40,294 nucleotides of DNA from an uncultured bacterium (GCA_902766925.1 CACXFL010000049.1:1-40294); one strand, 5' to 3'; positions 24,996-34,146 are shown, counted from the stretch's first letter. The notes: generated from the sequence alone by a model not told the origin. Numbers and translations: made by a program.

Positions 24996-26432
24996 ATGCA
25001 CCATAGAGTCGAGTTTAAAAAGTTAAAGTTTCTAATAGTCGATTCAAGTGAGGATTTTTCTATGGACCTCGCCCGGCTTTTGAACCAAGTTTCAAAAGTC
25101 GATCTTATCCTTCCTCAACACTCATCTGATCTTGATGCTTCTTCTTATAATTTCGTAATTTTAAATAATGAATCCACTGGTAGTACCATTAAATTTCTAG
25201 ATCTTACAAACTCTTTGTATCCTATGACAAAGGTTATAATTTTAGTATCTTCTGGTACTTCTATTTCGGAAACAGTTAGTCTTATGCAACACGGCTGTTA
25301 CGACTGTTTAGTAAAAAATAGTACAGAAGATGTATATACAAAAATTGTAGGAAAAATAGATTCCGAACTAAAAGGATCTGAAATAAAAACAAGTCTAGAT
25401 TTTAACTCCACAGGTATTGTAGGAGTAAGTCCTTCTATTAGGAGATTATTTGCTAAAATAGAAAAGTTAAAAGATGTTGATTCTACTGTTCTTATAACTG
25501 GAGAAACTGGGACTGGAAAAGAGCTTGTAGCTTGTGCTCTTCATAAACTTTCTACTAGATCTTCTCATCCATACGAGGCTTTAAACTGTTCTGCTATTCC
25601 AGAAAATCTATTGGAATCTGAACTTTTTGGATATAAACGAGGTTCTTTTACAGATGCTAAATCTGATCACACTGGGCTTCTACAACGTTGTAGTAGTGGG
25701 GTACTTTTTCTTGATGAGATAGCAGATATGCCCATGAAACTTCAGGCGAAGATTCTTCGTGTACTTCAAGATGGAATAGTTCGTCCTATAGGATCCGGAT
25801 CTTCATTCAAAGTAAATACTAGAATCATTGCTGCTACTAACAAAAATTTATTGAATCAAGAATTTTTTAGACAGGATCTATACTATAGATTATGTGTACT
25901 AACAATAGATCTTCCACCACTTAGAGAAAGACCTGAGGATATTGATTATCTTATAAGATATTTTCTAGAAATCTTTAATGAAAAATATCAAAAAGATATT
26001 AAGTTTCCTTCTTCATTTGTTTTAGAAAAGATAAAAGGATATTCTTGGCCTGGGAATATTAGAGAACTTAAAAATGCTTTAGAACGTGCAGTAATACTTA
26101 GTTCTTCAGACAAATTAAACCTTGATGATATATTTAGTTCTCTTCAAAAACCTAATTTTATGGATTCTTCAATGAAAGAATCTACACGTTCAATTACTTC
26201 CTATCAAAACATCAAAGACTTTACTACCATTCCTACACATCCTGAATCATCTTCCATGTCTTTGATAGAAGCTAGAAAGAATTTTGAGAAAAATTATATT
26301 ACAAACCTTATGGCTCTATCTGATGGAAATATTTCTAAAGCTGCAAAAATGGCTGGAAAACATAGAACTGAGATATACAGGTTAATTTCTCGTTATAATA
26401 TTGATTGTTCTTCGTTGAAAAATATTCAGTAA
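24996..26432 (+). CDS. Sigma-54-dependent transcriptional activator with degenerate receiver (NtrC family)
   Basis: 478 aa. Residues 10-125 are a receiver-like domain in which the phosphoacceptor position reads Asn57 (NFVILNNES) instead of Asp; Lys107 is kept. Residues 140-375 are the AAA+ core: Walker A GETGTGKE (169-176), a GSFTDA loop (216-221) in place of GAFTGA, Walker B VLFLDE, and WPGNIRELKN at the end. The C-terminal 50 residues are a Fis-type helix-turn-helix (GNISKAAKMAGKHRTEIYRL). Such proteins hydrolyse ATP to open sigma-54 promoters. Without the Asp, control may be by ligand, partner or level. ATG 24996 has AAGGG, 7 nt spacing. No histidine kinase is nearby. Confidence 0.92.
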   Translation: MHHRVEFKKLKFLIVDSSEDFSMDLARLLNQVSKVDLILPQHSSDLDASSYNFVILNNESTGSTIKFLDLTNSLYPMTKVIILVSSGTSISETVSLMQHGCYDCLVKNSTEDVYTKIVGKIDSELKGSEIKTSLDFNSTGIVGVSPSIRRLFAKIEKLKDVDSTVLITGETGTGKELVACALHKLSTRSSHPYEALNCSAIPENLLESELFGYKRGSFTDAKSDHTGLLQRCSSGVLFLDEIADMPMKLQAKILRVLQDGIVRPIGSGSSFKVNTRIIAATNKNLLNQEFFRQDLYYRLCVLTIDLPPLRERPEDIDYLIRYFLEIFNEKYQKDIKFPSSFVLEKIKGYSWPGNIRELKNALERAVILSSSDKLNLDDIFSSLQKPNFMDSSMKESTRSITSYQNIKDFTTIPTHPESSSMSLIEARKNFEKNYITNLMALSDGNISKAAKMAGKHRTEIYRLISRYNIDCSSLKNIQ

Positions 26433-26453
26433 ATTAATTTAAATTTAGAATTT

Positions 26454-26499
26454 GTATTTAGCTGATTGCTGGTTTAATTTCTAGCAATCAGCTAAATAC
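26454..26499. terminator. Long hairpin after the NtrC-family gene
   Basis: A perfect 17-bp stem (26454-26470 with 26483-26499, core TTAGCTGATTGCT) has a 12-nt loop. No T-tract follows, so its termination strength is uncertain. Confidence 0.6.
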
Positions 26500-26525
26500 T
26501 TATAACATTTGATTCTCTTATTTTG

Positions 26526-26531
26526 TATAAT
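26526..26531 (+). promoter_or_regulatory. Consensus -10 upstream of the amidohydrolase gene
   Basis: A perfect TATAAT lies 69 bp before the ATG and just after the preceding hairpin. A -35 match is weak. Confidence 0.4.
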
Positions 26532-26600
26532 ATCCATGTCATTTATAGTTTTAAAAAGTAGAATTTTATTTACTTATACGTGTGACGGGGTTTAGCCAAG

Positions 26601-27965
26601 ATGATTCAAAGATTAGATCAAACAAATAAAATAGATAAATCCGAATATATTATTTTAAACATAGATATTATTCCTATAAGTTCTGATCCTATTTTTTCTG
26701 GTTTTATTCATATAAAAGATGGTCTGATCTATGATTTTGGGAAAAATCTAGATCAGTCATTTTTATCAGAGCCTTATAAAATTCCTATCTACGATGGATC
26801 TAGTTATAAACTAATTCCAAGTTTTATTAATTCACATACTCATTCTGCAATGAGTTTCTTTAGAGGTCTTGGATGTTTTCTTACACCAAACACTTCAAAA
26901 AATTCTTCTATGATAGAAAATTTTTTGTTTCCTGCGGAAAAATCTTTAACCAAAGAGGATGTAGAAATATTTTCTTACTCTTATCTAATAGATGGCATAA
27001 AAACTGGAACAAGTTGTTTTTGTGATCATTATTATTTTATAGAAGGTGTTGCTAACACTATGGAAACCCTAGGAGTAAAAGGAGTTATTGGAGAAACTCT
27101 TTGTGATCTAGGAGGAAGTTTTATAACAACTCAGGATGATTGGACCAAGATAAAAGATTCAATTCGTAACTGGAAATATTCTTCTCGTATCGAACCTATT
27201 TTATCTCCTCATGCTTCAGATACCGTATCATCTTCTTTTTTAAAACAGATAGTTGATTTTTCTAGATCAGAAAATCTAGGTATTCATATGCACCTATCAC
27301 AAACTCAAGGAGAAAGGCAAAGAACCCTGAAAAAAGATAGTCTATCTCCAGTAGAATTTCTAGCGAAATGTGGGGGACTTAATTCAAAAACTCTACTAGT
27401 ACATATGCTTTCAGCTGACAAAAATGATCTAGCGATGGTCAAAGACTCCGAAGCTACAATATGTTTATGCCCAAGTTCTGAAATGATATACGAATCAGCA
27501 CCAACTGAGTTATTACTTGATTCTGGTATTAATACTGTTTTAGGAACGGATTGTGCAGCTTCTCAAGATAGTGCTAATATCTTCAATGAGTTAAAAACAC
27601 TATCCCTACTTTCTAAAAGATATCCTAGTTCAGATTACCTGGATGCTTCCTGTGTATTAAAAACAGTTACTACGGTTCCTGCTAATTTTTTTAATTTAAA
27701 CTGTGGTTCCATTGAAGTAGGCAAATCGGCAGATTTAACCTATATAAAAAAAGATATTTCTACTACATTAGATTTTGAAAAGAACATTGAATCAAACCTA
27801 ATTTTCTCTTCTAATGATAGATTCGTAGAACACCTATCCATAGAAGGAAGGTTTATCCTATGGAACAAGCAAATAACCACCATATCTGAAAAATCAGTGA
27901 TGGATGAGTATCAAAGTAGATTTAAGAGAATAGCAAAACATTGCGGTTTTATGGAAATAAAATGA
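26601..27965 (+). CDS. TRZ/ATZ-type amidohydrolase (MtaD-like) with variant active site
   Basis: 454 aa with a full metal-dependent amidohydrolase layout: N-terminal beta segment, NSHTHSAMSFFRG (His79, His81), SPHASDTVS (His204), HMHLSQTQGE (His231), LLVHML (His268) and LGTDCAASQD (Asp317). The closest known groups deaminate methylthioadenosine, S-adenosylhomocysteine or similar amino-heterocycles. In those enzymes the residue three after the metal His (HxxE) is the catalytic Glu; here it is Gln234. The other ligands are intact, so the protein should still bind a metal but may have changed chemistry. The ribosome binding site is GGGG, 10 nt before ATG. It is a lone gene with its own -10. Substrate unknown. 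Confidence 0.85.
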   Translation: MIQRLDQTNKIDKSEYIILNIDIIPISSDPIFSGFIHIKDGLIYDFGKNLDQSFLSEPYKIPIYDGSSYKLIPSFINSHTHSAMSFFRGLGCFLTPNTSKNSSMIENFLFPAEKSLTKEDVEIFSYSYLIDGIKTGTSCFCDHYYFIEGVANTMETLGVKGVIGETLCDLGGSFITTQDDWTKIKDSIRNWKYSSRIEPILSPHASDTVSSSFLKQIVDFSRSENLGIHMHLSQTQGERQRTLKKDSLSPVEFLAKCGGLNSKTLLVHMLSADKNDLAMVKDSEATICLCPSSEMIYESAPTELLLDSGINTVLGTDCAASQDSANIFNELKTLSLLSKRYPSSDYLDASCVLKTVTTVPANFFNLNCGSIEVGKSADLTYIKKDISTTLDFEKNIESNLIFSSNDRFVEHLSIEGRFILWNKQITTISEKSVMDEYQSRFKRIAKHCGFMEIK

Positions 27966-27971
27966 CAGGTA

Positions 27972-28197
27972 AAACAGAGATCAGTCATTTCATAAAATCA
28001 GCACTCAACCACTCACTGTAATAAAAGAAATTTAATCTGTAAAGAGTTTTTTGAAAAAAAATCCAATTTTTTTCAAAAGATAGCATTTTTTTAAAAATAT
28101 ATTCCAAATTAGTACTTTTTACACTTTTTTTTCAAATTTTAGTTGCTTTATTTTCACAATTCTTCTAACTTATCAGGCAAACAGAGATTAGTTATTT
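27972..28197 (+). repeat. Intergenic region with a 19-bp imperfect direct repeat and A/T tracts
   Basis: AAACAGAGATCAGTCATTT (27972-27990) recurs as AAACAGAGATTAGTTATTT (28179-28197), 17 of 19 identical. Between them are long A and T runs, including a TTTTGAAAAAAA/TTTTTTTCAAAA hairpin at about 28049-28077 that could end the amidohydrolase transcript. No gene is supported here. Confidence 0.6.
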
Positions 28198-28239
28198 TTT
28201 TGATGTTGATTTATTTCAATTTTTTTTTTGGGTGCATCA

Positions 28240-30420
28240 ATGTCTTCTTTTTTATTTCATAAAATCACCTTACTCGTTTTCTCTTTCTGTATTTTTCTGT
28301 GTCCTATTTCTGCGGGTGCTTCTGTTGCTCAAATAGGCGATTTTCCTAAAGCTGATAATATAAATTATGATGTACTTTGGTCGTCGTTTGATCTTACAGA
28401 TAATGAGACCGAAATTTTTACCCAGTTTATAGATCAATTTAAAAATTCTTCCCTAAGTCCTATCCTGTTAAAAATACAAAAAATACTAAGCGAAGCCCAA
28501 CTTGAAAAAAATAGTTCTAAAAGATTATCTGATGTTTTATCAATCGATCAAATCCAAGAATTAGTAAAAGATTTAGAACAAATTCTAAATGATCCTGTTA
28601 TAGCCTCTTTATCTTCGGACCTTCCTTCATCAAAAGAAGAAATTCTTGCTTATATGAAAGGTATTGAAGACAGAACAGAAGAACTTGAAAATGTTAAAGA
28701 ATACTATGAAAAAACCGCTCTTAAGTATATCGAAAGCCAATACAGTTCATACGAATTTTCAAGTTTTCTTTCCCATCTTGAAAAAGGTTTATTTGAACTA
28801 TCCGGGGAAGGAATGTTTACTCGATATAGAATAAAAGGAAATAGACTTTTTATAATTATAAAAGCCATTGATTCAAATAAAGTTTATATTTTCTATCAAG
28901 AATCTAACTCTTTACTTCAACAAGCTATTGAACAGGATTCTTTGGATCAGGAAACTGATCAAGTTTCATCCTCTCCAAAAGCAAAATCTACAGATGGAAT
29001 GAATATATACGATATAGTTTACGAAGCTGAAACAGAAAGAAATAAAGATTATAACAAAGGTAAATCTGAATTAAAAATTTTACAGGAAGCTTTAGCAAAA
29101 GTAGAAACTCAAGAAAGAATGAAAAAATATGATACTGCTATGATCAGACTAAATAGATCTGGAGAAATCCAAGGTTTAGATATTACGAAAGCTCCTAGAT
29201 TTTTATCTGATCCTATCAGATGGTTAAAAGAATACATGACTTCTATTCATGAAAAACCACAATTTATGGTTTCTATTGTTGCTACAGTAATCCAATGTTC
29301 AATTCTTGCAGCTATCTACTCTTTAAAACAAAAACCTTTAGTAGATCAAATAGGCCCACTAGCACTTACCGCATTTTTCTCTACTATTATGGGAAGTTTT
29401 ATTGGAACATATAGAAACTTTATAGATAACGGTATTTTAGCTAAAAGAATTTTGAAAGAAAGCGTTATTGGAATGATATTCTTATATTCGTTTAAAATTC
29501 TAGATTCCGGTATTAACTCTATTAATATGACCTCCCTATCTGGGATTCTTAATAATTTAAATATTATTGCTGTTATGTACTTTAGTAAGATGTTTAAATA
29601 CCCTTATACTTATATACCAAGAATGATGCAAAAATACGGTTATTATGGTCCTGAAGGTCAAGCCTCTACTAGATTCCTGGGACTAAACTGGAACCTAAGA
29701 ACCGTACATAACCAATTCGTATATAATGTTGTTTCCTTCGGCCTTAAAATGGTTGGCCTTATAGGGCTTGGAGCTCTGATGACCTTAGACTTACCTGTAG
29801 TCGGAAATATTGATATAGATCTAGGAACTGTAATGTTTTTATCCTCCCCTGTTATAGCTCTTGTAGTTAATAAACACTGGGTAAATAATCAGTACGATAA
29901 AGTACTCAGAAAATATGCATTAGATCCAAGTCCTACTCACACAAAAGCTCTTGAAAAAAGAGAAGACACTTTAAGAGGCTTTAGAAAATATAACTATTGG
30001 TTATATTCAGCTCTAGGACTTTTCACTGGTGATTTTGTATTGAAAAAAATAGAACATTCCTTGGTTCATGGTCCTATTATTTCAGAAGCTCATGATGGAG
30101 TTAAAGTTATAGATGGACTTATGGAACTAGCTGATTACCTACAAGAATTATCCTTAAAGATCCAAAAAGAGGAAGATGAACAAATTCAATCAGAACTTGT
30201 TGAAGAATACGTTCATTTAAGAAAAATATATGAAAAAAGAATAACAAAAGCAGGACTCTTAAGACTAGCTAAAGCAACAAGAATTCAAAAGTTAAGAAAT
30301 AACATTTCAAAAAATGTAGGTGTTACAGCTCGTACAGCTGGTGTAGCTTGCTCTGCTATGTTTTCCTATGTAACAACAGCAATGACTACAAGTGCTAATA
30401 ATCAATCAATACTAAAATAA
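28240..30420 (+). CDS. Exported multi-spanning membrane protein, unknown function
   Basis: 726 aa from ATG 28240, which has GGGTG 5 nt upstream; the frame opens four codons earlier at TTG. Family not recognised. A signal peptide (1-27) is followed by an acidic helical region (about 35-325) with a likely coiled coil near 260-295. Hydrophobic segments lie near 342-362, 372-390, 409-425, 432-450, 499-520, 530-545 and 586-602. A charged segment (548-585) and a helical C-terminal tail complete it. The layout, a periplasmic helical domain before a membrane domain, recalls the giant protein at 18783, though I see no convincing sequence similarity. A strong terminator shared with miaA follows. Confidence 0.75.
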   Translation: MSSFLFHKITLLVFSFCIFLCPISAGASVAQIGDFPKADNINYDVLWSSFDLTDNETEIFTQFIDQFKNSSLSPILLKIQKILSEAQLEKNSSKRLSDVLSIDQIQELVKDLEQILNDPVIASLSSDLPSSKEEILAYMKGIEDRTEELENVKEYYEKTALKYIESQYSSYEFSSFLSHLEKGLFELSGEGMFTRYRIKGNRLFIIIKAIDSNKVYIFYQESNSLLQQAIEQDSLDQETDQVSSSPKAKSTDGMNIYDIVYEAETERNKDYNKGKSELKILQEALAKVETQERMKKYDTAMIRLNRSGEIQGLDITKAPRFLSDPIRWLKEYMTSIHEKPQFMVSIVATVIQCSILAAIYSLKQKPLVDQIGPLALTAFFSTIMGSFIGTYRNFIDNGILAKRILKESVIGMIFLYSFKILDSGINSINMTSLSGILNNLNIIAVMYFSKMFKYPYTYIPRMMQKYGYYGPEGQASTRFLGLNWNLRTVHNQFVYNVVSFGLKMVGLIGLGALMTLDLPVVGNIDIDLGTVMFLSSPVIALVVNKHWVNNQYDKVLRKYALDPSPTHTKALEKREDTLRGFRKYNYWLYSALGLFTGDFVLKKIEHSLVHGPIISEAHDGVKVIDGLMELADYLQELSLKIQKEEDEQIQSELVEEYVHLRKIYEKRITKAGLLRLAKATRIQKLRNNISKNVGVTARTAGVACSAMFSYVTTAMTTSANNQSILK

Positions 30421-30451
30421 AATCAGTTAATACATCACACATATAAAATTG

Positions 30452-30496
30452 TTATTACAAAAATAGACTCTTATATTGAGTCTATTTTTGTAATAA
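30452..30496. terminator. Bidirectional terminator with perfect 19-bp stem
   Basis: A 19-bp perfect inverted repeat (30452-30470 with 30478-30496) with a 7-nt loop contains A5 and T5 blocks, usable from either side. It ends 3 bp before the miaA stop codon at 30500. Confidence 0.9.
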
Positions 30497-30499
30497 TCG

Positions 30500-31444
30500 T
30501 TAATCTTCAATAATTAGTTCATCCGTGGATCTTATTAAAATATCATAATCTACCTTATTAAACCAGGTAACCTGTCTTTTAGCATATTGTCTTGTAGCAA
30601 TAGCCACCTTATTTTGAATACCTTCTAAATCATTATTTAAAATAGCAGTACTTACTTCCTTATACCCTATAGATTGCATAGGTTTAGACACAGGATCACA
30701 TCCACTATCAAGTAGAGCTTTTACTTCTTCTATAAATCCCATTTCAAACATCTTCCCTGTTCTTAGATTAATATTATTAATAATAGTTTCTCTATCTGGT
30801 TTTAAATATATCCATACCCTAGGTTTTTTGTATGAATTATCTCTGGCTTCTTCTTCTAGATCAGAGACTCTTCTCCCTGTAAGATGCATAATACTCAAAG
30901 CTCGCTCAATTCTATACCTGTCGTTAGGATGAATTTTTTTAGCTCTTGATTCATCAAGTTTAGTTAAAAGTACGTAAAGATCATGTTCACTAATGGAGCT
31001 TAGCTTTTTTTTGAATTCGGGATCTCCTCCTGATATATCTAGATTAAAATTTTGTCCCAGAAGGGCTCTGACGTACAAGCCACTTCCTCCAACTACTATC
31101 GGGGTTTTTCCTCTATTTAATATCTCATCAATAATACATCTTGCCTTTTTAGAATACTGACCAGCATCAAAACTATCATTCCAATTTAGAATATCTACCA
31201 TATGGTGCAAAACTTTTTTCTTATCTTCCTCAGTTGGTTTAGCAGCACCTATATCAAAACCTCTATACATTTGAATACTATCAGCTCCTATTATTTCTCC
31301 ATCAAGAATACCGGCTAATTTCATTCCTAGGAAGGATTTGCCACTAGCTGTAGCTCCTGAGATTATAATAAGCTTTCCCTTTAAGTATTCTTTTTTTACT
31401 CTTACAGTATTATCTTCCACGGATTTTATCTTTCTACCTTTCAC
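30500..31444 (-). CDS. miaA: tRNA dimethylallyltransferase
   Basis: 314 aa. The enzyme adds a dimethylallyl group to A37 of tRNAs that read UNN codons. Visible motifs are the P-loop GATASGKS (about 30-37), ADSIQMYRGFDIGAAKP, HHMVDI, GGSGLYVRALL, RYRIERALSI..TGR, MQSIGYKEV and ATRQYAKRQVTWF, a complete set. The annotated GTG starts immediately after the mutL stop (31445-31447) without a good ribosome binding site; a second GTG nine codons in (31418-31420) is an alternative, and the conserved fold begins only at residue 22, so the start is uncertain. Coupling to mutL translation is likely. The neighbouring tRNA-Ser(GGA) reads UCC/UCU and could be a substrate. Confidence 0.95.
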   Translation of the reverse strand: MKGRKIKSVEDNTVRVKKEYLKGKLIIISGATASGKSFLGMKLAGILDGEIIGADSIQMYRGFDIGAAKPTEEDKKKVLHHMVDILNWNDSFDAGQYSKKARCIIDEILNRGKTPIVVGGSGLYVRALLGQNFNLDISGGDPEFKKKLSSISEHDLYVLLTKLDESRAKKIHPNDRYRIERALSIMHLTGRRVSDLEEEARDNSYKKPRVWIYLKPDRETIINNINLRTGKMFEMGFIEEVKALLDSGCDPVSKPMQSIGYKEVSTAILNNDLEGIQNKVAIATRQYAKRQVTWFNKVDYDILIRSTDELIIED

Positions 31445-33478
31445 CTAAATTCTATCAAACCATTTTTCTACTTGAGTTTTATCAAAAAATTTAAAACAGT
31501 TTCTACCATGAGGACAACTCCAACAAAACTCAACTTCTTGTGCTAGTTTAAAAAGCTGTCTAACCTGAGTTTCATCGAGACCCTCTCCAGATCTAACAGC
31601 ACTATGACAGGCTATAGTTTCATATATTTTCTTTGTCTTACTACTTCCAGTGAAACTACCATCTTGATTCAAATCAAGATCTATTCCTTCAAGAATCTCA
31701 GTAAATACGGTTTCAATATCAGAATTAGCGAGTATTGCTGGAATCTGAGAGATTTCAACCACAGAATCTGCTACCGTATTAAAACTAAAGCCTAGTTTTT
31801 CAAACTCATTTTTATACTCACAGGCTTTTTCAAAATCATCCCTATTAAGAGTTATTGATTCATATACAAGAAGTTGTTGTCTTTGATTTAAATAGGAAGG
31901 ATCCTTTATCATTTTTTCATACAGCACTCTTTCATGAAAAGCATGCTGATCTATAACAACTAACTTATCCTGATATTCTAAAAACAAATAACAGTTAGCA
32001 TAACTTCCTAAATACTTCATAGAAGCCCAATCAATTCTTTGAATCAAATTATTTTGACTACTAATACTATCGGTATTTTCAAATAAATTTTTCTGATCCA
32101 CTACTGGCAAACTTCTATTTTGAGTTGATGTCTCCTGATATGAAGCTCCTAGTATTCTATCTTGAACCGCTGGTTGATACCTTCTAGATTGAACCTCTTC
32201 TTCACTACTAAATTCTAAGATAGGAACAGCTTCCGATATCTTTGGTTTAAAACTATCTGACCTATCAGATCTCCTAGTACCCCTTGAGGAAAAACTAGAG
32301 GAAGAATAAAAACTTTGTGACAAAACAGATCCTGTAAGTTCAGGGGAAGATTTTAAGCTCTGAGATGGAATAAGAGAAAACTCATCAACCTTAACAGGAA
32401 CAACCTTACTAGAGTCACTAAAAGAAGATCCTGGTATCAATCTATCCTGTAACCAATCACCTTTTCTTAAAGTCTCTTGAACTGTTTTTATTAAAAAACC
32501 TAGAGTTTCCTTCTCATATTGAAAACGTACCTGATTTTTAGTAGGAGAGACATTTACATCTACCAAAGTAGGATCTACGGTTAAAAGACAAATTCCACAA
32601 GGGTATTTACCTTTCATAATGTAACTTTGATATCCTCTTAAAAAAGAAGATCTAAGGTTTTTATTTTCAACCTGTCTTGAATTTACAAAAAAGAGTATTC
32701 CTCTAGAATTAGAATAACCTATCGAAGGTTTAGAAAGTAGCATCTCTAGATTTAAATATTTTCCCACACTTTGAGCATATACCATATCAGATAGGGTGGA
32801 AGTTTTAAATATAGGGCAAGCTCGTTCCCGAAGTGCTTGCTCGCCAAATCTATCTTCCATAGGTTCTACAGCATGGTTTTGAAACAAACATTTTCCAGCT
32901 TGATAAAGACTTATATCCACATGAGGATGAGCAATAGAAAGACCTTGAACAGTTTCCACTATAGCTTGTTCTTCACTCTTATCAGATTTTAAAAAGGCTA
33001 GTCTTGCTGGAATATTAAAAAACAAATCCCTAACTGTAACGGTAGTTCCAGACTCCACCCCTTCACGAGGTAGAACAAAAAAATCACCAGAGTTTTCTTC
33101 TAAATTAACCCCCAATCTAAAACCAGTAGATCCACTGTGATAGGAAATAAGTTCTAATCTAGATACCGAAGAAATAGAAGAGAGAGCCTCTCCCCTAAAT
33201 CCCATAGTGGAGATGGAAAAAAGATCCTCTCCTGAAGATATCTTACTTGTAGCATGACGTACCAAACATAATGAAGAATCCTCATAACTTATCCCCAGTC
33301 CATTATCCTTAACTACTATCTTTTTTTTACCACCTTGTTCTATAAAAATGTCAATTTTTGTTGAACAAGCATCTACAGAATTTTCAACAAGTTCCTTGAC
33401 TATACTTCGTGGTCGTTCTACAACTTCACCAGCAGCTATTTTATTTATAACATCGTTACTTAGAAGTTTTATACTCAT
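31445..33478 (-). CDS. mutL: DNA mismatch repair protein MutL
   Basis: 677 aa. The N-terminal GHKL ATPase (1-330) shows KIAAGEVVERPRSIVKELVENS, DNGLGI, MGFRGEALSSI and the NVSPTKNQVRF stretch. A Ser-rich linker (about 345-475) leads to the C-terminal domain (480-677) with DQHAFHERVLYE, the DQHA(x)2E(x)4E endonuclease motif, plus ACHSAVRSGEG and CPHGRNCF. The motif implies a nicking MutL, as in bacteria without MutH. MutL links mismatch recognition by MutS to strand removal; mutS is not in the window. ATG has GAGGAA with 5 nt spacing. It is followed without a gap by miaA and is divergent from engB. Confidence 0.96.
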   Translation of the reverse strand: MSIKLLSNDVINKIAAGEVVERPRSIVKELVENSVDACSTKIDIFIEQGGKKKIVVKDNGLGISYEDSSLCLVRHATSKISSGEDLFSISTMGFRGEALSSISSVSRLELISYHSGSTGFRLGVNLEENSGDFFVLPREGVESGTTVTVRDLFFNIPARLAFLKSDKSEEQAIVETVQGLSIAHPHVDISLYQAGKCLFQNHAVEPMEDRFGEQALRERACPIFKTSTLSDMVYAQSVGKYLNLEMLLSKPSIGYSNSRGILFFVNSRQVENKNLRSSFLRGYQSYIMKGKYPCGICLLTVDPTLVDVNVSPTKNQVRFQYEKETLGFLIKTVQETLRKGDWLQDRLIPGSSFSDSSKVVPVKVDEFSLIPSQSLKSSPELTGSVLSQSFYSSSSFSSRGTRRSDRSDSFKPKISEAVPILEFSSEEEVQSRRYQPAVQDRILGASYQETSTQNRSLPVVDQKNLFENTDSISSQNNLIQRIDWASMKYLGSYANCYLFLEYQDKLVVIDQHAFHERVLYEKMIKDPSYLNQRQQLLVYESITLNRDDFEKACEYKNEFEKLGFSFNTVADSVVEISQIPAILANSDIETVFTEILEGIDLDLNQDGSFTGSSKTKKIYETIACHSAVRSGEGLDETQVRQLFKLAQEVEFCWSCPHGRNCFKFFDKTQVEKWFDRI

Positions 33479-33506
33479 AGGTATTCCTCATTATAAGGGA
33501 TCATGT

Positions 33507-34097
33507 ATGGAATCTAGATACGTTCAAAGTGCACTAAAACCAGAACAACTTCCAAAAGAAAGCTTAGCTGAGGTAGCTCTTCTTGGAAGATCTAACTGTG
33601 GTAAATCCACCTTTATTAATACTTTGTTAAACAAAAAAAATCTAGCTAAGACCTCTAAATTTGCAGGAAGAACTCAAACAATAAACTTCTTCGATGTAGA
33701 TTCTAAATTTTATCTCGTAGATATACCTGGATATGGATTTTCTGGATCAGATTCCAAACTCAGTAAATACTGGGAGGATCTAGTAGAAGCTTATCTAAAA
33801 AGAACAAATATTTCTTATATCCTTTTTTTACAGGATATAAGAAGAACTCTAAATGATGAAGATTTATGGGTACTTAATCACTCCCTTAACTGTGATAATC
33901 TTTTTATCATTCTTACTAAATCCGATAAATTATCACGATCAAATATTATAAAAACTCAAGCTAGCTACGAAAAAATTCTTAAAGATGCTCATATAAAATA
34001 CGACGAGCTTATTTATTACTCTGCTATAAAAAGAACTAATCTGATTGATATACAAAAGAAGATATTCTCTGAATTTGGAATTAACTATTCTTTCTAA
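33507..34097 (+). CDS. engB: Ribosome biogenesis GTPase EngB (YihA/YsxC)
   Basis: 196 aa. All GTPase motifs are present: GRSNCGKST (G1), GRTQTINFF (G2), DIPGYGFS (G3), TKSDKLS (G4) and YYSAIKRTN (G5). The family helps assemble the large ribosomal subunit. The frame runs back to 33348 inside mutL on the other strand, but AAGGGA 6 nt before ATG 33507 and the usual family length set the start there. Only 28 bp separate the divergent mutL and engB start codons. A small hairpin with T-tract (34148-34165) follows, then the tRNA gene. Confidence 0.95.
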   Translation: MESRYVQSALKPEQLPKESLAEVALLGRSNCGKSTFINTLLNKKNLAKTSKFAGRTQTINFFDVDSKFYLVDIPGYGFSGSDSKLSKYWEDLVEAYLKRTNISYILFLQDIRRTLNDEDLWVLNHSLNCDNLFIILTKSDKLSRSNIIKTQASYEKILKDAHIKYDELIYYSAIKRTNLIDIQKKIFSEFGINYSF

Positions 34098-34117
34098 GAA
34101 TATCAGGTATTTGTTGA

Positions 34118-34146
34118 TTGACATAAAAAGTTGGAAAGGCTACATT
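34118..34146 (+). promoter_or_regulatory. Promoter of tRNA-Ser
   Basis: A perfect TTGACA (34118-34123) and TACATT (34141-34146) are separated by exactly 17 bp. The start is predicted near 34153, 31 bp before the tRNA. Confidence 0.65.

Noticed and set aside
33348-33506. Extension of engB upstream into mutL
   Set aside because: EngB homologues start near residue 54 of this frame, and AAGGGA is correctly spaced before ATG 33507.
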